Assembly (NCBI RefSeq): GCF_964355755.1
Contig: NC_092673.1
Location: forward strand, 7,195,001-7,259,000
Reading direction: 5' to 3'
Length of the DNA stretch: 64,000 nucleotides
From: Antedon mediterranea
Taxonomy: Eukaryota > Echinodermata > Crinoidea > Comatulida > Antedonidae
Part shown: one piece after another, positions 57,437 through 64,000 of the stretch
Layout of the letters: every line of letters starts with the position of its first letter
How positions within the stretch are numbered: the first letter of the stretch is position 1
The notes under the pieces: model-generated
The model's database searches: none
The model's input: the letters and a program-made list of their open reading frames with translations, nothing else
What the model was told of the DNA's origin: nothing
Translations under genes and position numbers: made by a program

Positions 57437-59628
57437 TAGGCGTTTTATGTGTTTTATTAGATTGTTGTATTATTATCTTACAATTACCTATATTAGGCTA
57501 GTCAATCTAGCATTTTGAGTGAAATAAATTGCAAACAGAGATTTTTTTTTTTAAATGGTTACATATGATAAGGTGATTATTTTTTGAGCATCACACCTCT
57601 GACATTCATCCCGAAGGTATGCAAATTAGCTTAAATATGCAAATTAGGGTGAAATTACAGGGTTACCATATCTTAAAAACTACTAATCGTAGAGTGTTCA
57701 TTTTTACACATTCTGGTTCATAATATATATATTTATATTTGCTCTAATGAGACATTTTACATAAAAATGTCCGGAAGTACCAAATTTTGACCCTTGACCC
57801 CATTTCTCAATATTTACATAAATATGTGATTAAAATGTCTGTAGAGACATTATTTTGGACTCAATGACTTGGATATTGTTTTTCAATACCCACCATAGAA
57901 CTGTATTATAATTCCTAAAATCACAACTTCGTCATGCACTTCGAAAGTATGCAAATTAGTAGTACAAGTAATATTAAATATGCAAATTAGGGAGTGAAAT
58001 TACAGCGTTGCCATATCTCGAAAACCGCTAATGCTAGAGTGTTGATTTTTTCACTAAAATATTTAAAATGTATATATTTATATTTGCTGTAATGAGACAT
58101 TTTACAAAAAAAATGCCCGGAACTATGACATTTGACCCTCGACCCCATTTCTCAATATTGCATATATAATGAAAACTAAAATGTCTGTAGAGACTTTGTT
58201 TTGCCCTCAAATGACTCGGATACAGGTTTCTAATAGCCAACATAGGAATGTTTAGTAAATCTCAAAATCACACCTGTATCACTCACCTTCAAAGTATGCA
58301 AATTATTAGTACAAGTTACATGAAATATGCAAATTAGGGGGTGAAATTACAGGTTCCTATATGTATCGAAAACCGCTAAGGTAGAGAGTTAATTTTTTCA
58401 AAAACTTGTTCAGAATGTACATATTTATATTTGCTCTAATGAAACATTTTACGAAAAAATGACCGGAAATACAACAATTGACCCTTGACCCTATTTATCA
58501 ATGTTTGCATACATAATGCGACTAAAATGTCTGTAGATAATTTTTTTGGACTCAAATGACTCGGATACAGTTTTCCTATTGTCAGCATAGGACCGCTTTG
58601 TAATTCCCAAAATCACATCTTTGTCACATACCTTGAAAGTATGCAAATTATTAGTACAAGTTACATGAAATATGCAAATTAGGGGTGAAATTACAGTCTT
58701 CCCATATCTCGAAAACCATTAATGCTAGAGAGTTGATTTGAATTCAGAGTTGATTCAGAATGTACATATTATTTAGATTCGCTGTAATGAAACATTTTAC
58801 GCAAAAATTGTCATGATTGAATTATGACATTTGACCCTTGACCCTATTTCTCAATATTTTCATATAATTCAACTAAAATATCTGTACAGACTGTTTTGGC
58901 CTCAAATGACTCAGATACAGGTTTTCTATAGCCAGCATAGAACTGTTAGTAATTCTCAAAATCACACCTTTGTTACTTCCCTAGAAAATATGCAAATTAG
59001 TAGTACAAGAGGTGAAAGTTGCCATATCTCTATCGGTCATTAGCGTTTTTCGAGATACATAAGGCAAGAGGCTGTAATTTGCATATTTCATATAACTTGT
59101 ACTAATAATTTGCATACTTTCGAGTTGCTTGACTTTTTGGAATTACTAAACGATCCTATACTGGCTATATAAAACCTGTATCCAAGTCATTTGAGGCCAA
59201 AACAAAGTCTGTACATACATTTTAGTTACATTATATGCAAATATTGAGAAATAGGTTCGAGGGTCAAATGTCATACTTTCGATAATTTTTTTTTCAATAA
59301 TGACCCAGATACAGGTTTTCTATAGCCAGCATAGAACTGTTTAGTAATTCTCAAAATCACACCTCTGTTACTTCGCTTGAAAGTATGCAAATCAGTAGTA
59401 CTAGAAAGTTGCCATATCTCTCTCTCTCTCTCGGTCATTAGCGTTTTCGAGATACATAAGGCAATTCACTGTAATTTGCATATTTCATATAGCTTGTACT
59501 ACTAATTTGCATCCTTTCGAGGTGCTTGACTTATACTGGCTATATAAAACCTGTATCCGAGTCATTTGAGGCTAAAACAATGTCTGTACATACATTTTAG
59601 TTGCATTATGCAAATATTGAGAAATAAT

Positions 59629-59735
59629 AATAATAATATTCTGGATTTATATAGCGCCTAATGTTGTGAAACCTCTAAGCGCTGTACATAAACTAATACG
59701 AAAAAAGGGAATTCCAACCATGCCAAAATGAAGGC
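59629..59735 (-). mobile_element. Retroposon fragment inserted in the satellite array
   Basis: Begins with (ATA)n and contains TTCTGGATTTATATAGCGCC, TAATGTTGTGAAACCTCTAA and GCGCTGTACATAAACTAATA. It interrupts one satellite unit, and its reverse complement occurs at 42030-42095. Confidence 0.6.
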
Positions 59736-59737
59736 GT

Positions 59738-61117
59738 GATTTTGGGAATTACAAAGCGGTCCTATGCTGACTATAGGAAACATGTATCCGAGTTATTTGA
59801 GTCCAAAACAAAGTCTCTACAGACATTTTAGTCGCATTATGTATGCAAACATTGATAAATGGGGTCGAGGGTCAATTGTTGTATTTCCGGTCATTTTTTC
59901 GTAAAATGTTTCATTAGAGTAAATATAAATATGTACATTCTGAACAAGTTATTGAAAAAATCAACTCTCTAGCCTTAGTGGTTTTCGATATATAGGAACC
60001 TTTAATTTCACCCTCTAATTTGCATATTTCATGTAACTTGTACTAATAATTTGCATACTTTGGAGGTGAGTGATACAGGTGTGATTTTGAGATCTACTAA
60101 ACAGTCCTATGTTGGCTATTAGAAACCTGTATTGGAGTCATTTGAGGGCAAAACAAAGTCTCTACAGACATTTTAGTTTCATTTATATATGCAATATTGA
60201 GAAATGGGGTCGAGGGTCAAATGTCATACTTCCGGTCAATTTTTTGTAAAATGTTTCATTGGAGCAAATAGAAATATGTACATTTTGAATACGGCTGTGA
60301 AAAAATCAGCTCTCTAGCATTAGTGGTTTTCGAGATATAGGACAACTGTAATTTTTTCCCCTTATTTGCATATTTTATTTAAATTGTACTACTAATTTGC
60401 ATACTTATGAGGTGTGTGACAAAGGTGTGATTTTGGGAATTACAAAGCGGTCCTATGCTGACTATAGGAAACATGTATCCGAGTTATTTGAGTCCAAAAC
60501 AAAGTCTCTACAGACATTTTAGTCGCATTATGTATGCAAACATTGATATGGGGTCGAGGGTCAATTGTTGTATTTCCGGTCATTTTTTCGTAAAATGTTT
60601 CATTAGAGTAAATATAAATATGTACATTCTGAACAAGTTATTGAAAAAATCAACTCTCTAGCCTTAGTGGTTTTCGATATATAGGAACCTTTAATTTCAC
60701 CCTCTAATTTGCATATTTCATGTAACTTGTACTAATAATTTGCATACTTTGGAGGTGAGTGATACAGGTGTGATTTTGAGATCTACTAAACAGTCCTATG
60801 TTGGCTATTAGAAACCTGTATCGGAGTCATTTGAGGGCAAAACAAAGTCTCTACAGACATTTTAGTTTCATTTATATATGCAATATTGAGAAATGGGGTC
60901 GAGGGTCAAATGTCATACTTCCGGTCAATTTTTTGTAAAATGTTTCATTGGAGCAAATAGAAATATGTACATTTTGAATACGGCTGTGAAAAAATCAGCT
61001 CTCTAGCATTAGTGGTTTTCGAGATATAGGACAACTGTAATTTTTTCCCCTTATTTGCATATTTTATTTAAATTGTACTACTAATTTGCATACTTTTGAG
61101 GTGTGTGACAAAGGTGT
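59738..61117. repeat. Near-identical 690 bp tandem duplication inside the array
   Basis: 59738-60427 and 60428-61117 align with a constant 690 bp offset (two satellite units each) and very few differences (for example CTGTATTGGAG against CTGTATCGGAG, and a 2 bp deletion near 60549). A recent dimer-sized duplication within an otherwise diverged array. Confidence 0.9.
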
Positions 61118-61577
61118 GATTTTGGGAATTACAAAGTGATCCTATGCTGGTTATTAGGAACCTATGTCTGGGTCATTTGAGGGCAAAATAAAGTCTCTAC
61201 AGACATTTTAGTCACATTGTATATGCAAACATTGGGAAATGGGGTCGAAGGTCAAATGTTGTACTTCCGGTCATTTTTTCGTAAAATGTTTCATTAGAGT
61301 AAATATAAATATATACATTTTGAATAGATCAGTGAAAATATCAACTCTCTCGGACTAGTAGTTTTTGAGATATGGTAACCCTGTAATTTCACCCTAATTT
61401 GCATATTTAAGCTAATTTGCATATCATCGGGATGAGTGACAGAGGTGTGATGCTCAAATTTTGATCTCCTCATCATATATGACCATTTAAAAAAGAAAAA
61501 TCTCTGTTTGCAATTTGTTTCACTTTGGGCTGTTTTTTTTTGCTAGATTGACTAGCCTATATCTATCTATTTACCTA

Positions 61578-61990
61578 TTATTTATCATCGTTTTTGGTTG
61601 GATCTTTATTAATTTCTTTTGTTAATGTTTCTAAATATTTAAACATGTAGAATGTACATTGTGCCCTTAATTTAGTGTAACTTTTATAAACTAACTGACA
61701 TATGTTTACGACGAATGGTAAAGAGATTTCTATTGTCAATTTCTTCGTCGTCGTCGACAACCGTTTACAATTTATAATTGTGGAAAATCGAGAAAAAACT
61801 TTTATTTATTTATCTTTTTTTTTTGTGTTTTTACCAATCTGTAAAATGAGGACTTTAAGGATTTAAAATAAAATACAATTGTTGATGTTTTTAAAAATGT
61901 TTGTTTCGCTCGATGGTGTGTTGTGTACAAGGATGTCCAATGCTGTACTGTACCAATTAAATATACAAAGGTTCCGATCCCTTTTACAAA
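61578..61990. other. Non-coding stretch
   Basis: AT-rich flank of the satellite array, containing (CGT)n-like CGTCGTCGTCGAC near 61746. No gene seen. Confidence 0.45.
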
Positions 61991-61995
61991 ACTAA

Positions 61996-62131
61996 AACAT
62001 TGATTACATTATCAAACCTTATGTGAAAAAAAAATTTGATGTACCACTACCATATTTAAGCATAATCACTACCATATTTGGGAACATCACACTTGTTTTT
62101 GTCAAACTAGTTTGATAGTGTAGACAGAGCT
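61996..62131. mobile_element. MITE family B copy, degraded left end
   Basis: TACATTATCAAACCTTATGT ... AGTTTGATAGTGTAGACAGAGCT with two internal CACTACCATATTT words. Same family as 57336-57436. Confidence 0.65.
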
Positions 62132-62168
62132 TTCGGTATAATGCATACAAATATACTGTAATGTATAA

Positions 62169-62321
62169 AGGCTTTGGTGGAACTGTGTGTTAAAAAAAGT
62201 GTGATGTGCCCAAATATGGTAGTGATATGCTTAAATATGGTAGTGATATGACATCGTCATGTTCATATACGGGCACATCACATTGTTTTGTCACATAAAG
62301 TATTATAGTGTAGAGAGAGCC
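62169..62321. mobile_element. MITE family B copy, diverged left end
   Basis: The right end GTGTAGAGAGAGCC and internal words GTGATGTGCCCAAATATGGT (twice in part) and GGGCACATCACATTG identify the family. The left end GGCTTTGGTGG is diverged. TAA-type flanks. Confidence 0.55.
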
Positions 62322-62673
62322 TTACAGTGTTTTTACCTAAAATCTTTTGCGTCCATAATCTTGATATTGACTTCTGTCGATAGCTATTGTAGTGCCCTCG
62401 GAAATAAATATACATGAAAATGAAGAATTATAAAATCATAAACAAAATATAACGCCACGTATATGTAAATAGTTGGTTAAACTTTCACTTAGCTGAAATA
62501 GGCTTATAAGTGATATTACTTAACAAAATGTTGACAAATGGTGCTTACGTCATCTTGATGTGTAGTTCTGGTTTGACAGTGGTGGCCCTCGGCAAACATC
62601 AAAAGAAAAAAAAAAGAATTACACAAGTTATAAACACAACCGGACAAAGGTTTTGGTGAAATAGATAGAATAA

Positions 62674-62729
62674 CGCTCTGTCTACACTATCACACTTGAA
62701 CTGAAGTGTGATAGTGTATAGACCGAGCT
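62674..62729. mobile_element. MITE family B, 56 bp minimal copy
   Basis: CGCTCTGTCTACACTATCAC joined through a few bases to GTGATAGTGTATAGACCGAGCT, flanked by TAA on both sides. It consists of little more than the two inverted termini. Confidence 0.7.
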
Positions 62730-63251
62730 TAAGACTATAGTTGTACAGGTGTGATATCTTACCTAAATTGTGATGTTGTTGATTTCTTGTTGATGTTTGG
62801 TAGCGCTTTCGTCAAGTATTCATAAAAAGGGAAAATAATTTATCAGAAATAACAAAATATAACGTATAAACGATGTGAAAGAGTCAGTAACATAGTAACA
62901 CAATTGTGATTGATCGTTCACCTAAAATATGTTGTTGGAACATCACCTTAAAGGAAGATATAAACAAAATAAATATATCCATTTTGGTGGATAAGTTCTG
63001 GCACAACTTTATTGTTCTTACCTAAAAATTAAATTAAAATATTACTAACACTATCTTCATGTCCAGTTGTAAGTCGTCGTACAGTAGTGCCCTCGCCAAT
63101 AATATTGATGAAAAGAAAAATGAAATGATTTAGAATTATACAAAATGTTCACTACCAATACCTTATTTATAAAAACACAAATTGTATTAAAAGAAACTAC
63201 TTCGAAAAAGCTAAGTTTTAGAAGCTTTGTTGTTATCTCTATGATTAGTAA
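62730..63251. other. Non-coding stretch
   Basis: AT-rich. Words like TAGTGCCCTCG(G/C)AAATAA recur with loose spacing (62390, 62580, 62800, 63085), suggesting a very degenerate tandem repeat of about 200 bp. No gene seen. Confidence 0.35.
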
Positions 63252-63433
63252 GGCTTGGTTCCCACTAGCGACGCCACACAAGGACGTAACGCAACGCAGG
63301 TGAATTGACCAATCACAAGCGATGGCTTATTCGCTTGTGATTGCTAACTGTCTATAACTTCGCTTGTCATTGGTTAAAAGTACGCTTGCGTTGCGTTTAC
63401 GTCCTTGCCTTACGTTCTAGTGGGAACCAAGCT
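63252..63433. mobile_element. PIF/Harbinger-like MITE, family A, copy 4
   Basis: 182 bp, ends GGCTTGGTTCCCACTAG and CTAGTGGGAACCAAGCT, flanked by TAA on both sides (63249-63251, 63434-63436). Same interior and same orientation as the 10.2 kb copy. Confidence 0.85.
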
Positions 63434-63815
63434 TAAGTAATTATTGTGGTTGAATGGTCTTACCTAAATCATCTGAGCATATCAGTCAGATTCGTGATGA
63501 AATGAATGGTAAAAAAATACAGTAATTTAAAAATAAGGTATTTCTCTTATATAAAAGTATACATAATCTTAAAAGTAAAAACATATTATCTTAAATACAA
63601 TACAATTAATAAATTTACTTATAATGGGTTAAGGGATTGTCACTAGTTCACGTCATTTTGGTGGCAAACCTTAAAATAGAGAAAAATACAATTGTGTTAA
63701 TTAGGAAAAATATTAATGAGGTTCTTCAATAGAAAGTGCTTTTAATGTTTCTCAGACAAATTACAGCTATTAATCATTGAAATGTTATGAAGAGTTATAG
63801 AAAATCAAATTTATA

Positions 63816-63900
63816 GTCGCGTGCAACGCAACTCTACAGCTCACTATGTCGGGCGGTCGGTTGGTCGGTCGGTCGGTAAACACTAACTTGAGCACGCGAC
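63816..63900. mobile_element. Short inverted-end element with (GGTC)n core
   Basis: GTCGCGTGC at 63816 and its complement GCACGCGAC at 63892 enclose CAACTCTACAGCTCAC and a (GGTCGGTC)n microsatellite. Its CpG-rich composition contrasts with the AT-rich surroundings. Probably a small repeat element; borders uncertain. Confidence 0.45.
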
Positions 63901-64000
63901 TGCAGCCATGTATATATGGCCTTGTTAACTAAATATTGTAAAAATTATTTTTGTAGTTTCAATTCATTAAATTGAGAAATTATACCAATTAATTAACAAA

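Larger units (their letters stand above)
57487..61577. repeat. 4.1 kb inverted array of ~345 bp satellite units
   Basis: The outer ends are mirror images: TAGGCTAGTCAATCTAGC and TTGCAAACAGAGATTTTT at about 57494-57550, and their complements at about 61500-61570. Each arm is a tandem of ~345 bp units (GTATGCAAAT starts at 57948, 58294, 58639 and, mutated, 58987). A unit contains TATGCAAATTAGTAGTACAA, ATATGCAAATTAGGG, GTGAAATTACAG, ACATTTTACG, TTGACCCTTGACCC and AAAATGTCTGTAGAGAC. The orientation switches near 59045, flips back briefly at about 59290-59440, then stays inverted to the end. All frames are broken, so it is non-coding. Confidence 0.9.

Noticed and set aside
1-64000. CRISPR arrays, operons, ribosome binding sites and other bacterial features
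   Set aside because: Spliced metazoan genes and eukaryotic transposons show this is animal nuclear DNA; tandem arrays here lack the repeat-spacer pattern of CRISPR.

Overview
This is an animal nuclear genome window: AT-rich, mostly non-coding, with spliced genes (GT-AG introns) and many short dispersed and tandem repeats. The palindrome TAGGCCTA and its fragments recur throughout. With vertebrate-like versions of NR5A, NRARP and PRPF38B, this suggests a marine invertebrate deuterostome, most likely an echinoderm or relative. That assignment is inference; no species is claimed.

Three protein-coding genes can be supported, all on the + strand. (1) An NR5A/FTZ-F1 class nuclear receptor ends at 23629. 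Its DNA-binding domain exon (20610-20885), hinge exon (21698-22284) and two ligand-binding-domain exons (22488-22749, 23382-23629) join in frame. Three candidate first coding exons (4059-4125, 17587-17692, 18755-18818) all end in the same phase and would give proteins of about 479, 492 and 478 residues, which suggests alternative promoters spread over about 15 kb. (2) An intronless NRARP gene (37477-37830) encodes a 117-residue two-ankyrin Notch-feedback protein; a consensus Su(H)/RBPJ site lies about 720 bp upstream. (3) PRPF38B (48727-54202, seven coding exons, 387 residues) is a spliceosomal Prp38-domain protein with an RS tail.

The genes are not an operon and share no pathway: one is a transcription factor, one a Notch signalling modulator and one a splicing factor.

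Most of the rest is repeats. There are PIF/Harbinger-like MITEs with TTA/TAA target duplications (10.2, 10.7, 31.8, 49.8, 63.3 kb); a second MITE family with AGCTCTGTC termini (39.8, 56.5, 57.3, 62.0, 62.2, 62.7 kb); TA-flanked MITEs (28.6, 29.3 kb); tRNA-derived SINE heads (30.7, 33.6, 43.5 kb); decayed LINE 3' ends (11.3, 13.2, 34.1, 34.9, 39.7, 48.1, 51.4 kb); and a ~0.7 kb tandem duplication at 27.3-29.2 kb that later received insertions.

Downstream of PRPF38B are two unusual structures. One is a 1.4 kb minisatellite built from self-complementary words, which leaves long open frames on both strands. The other is a 4.1 kb inverted array of ~345 bp units (57.5-61.6 kb) carrying many ATGCAAAT octamers.
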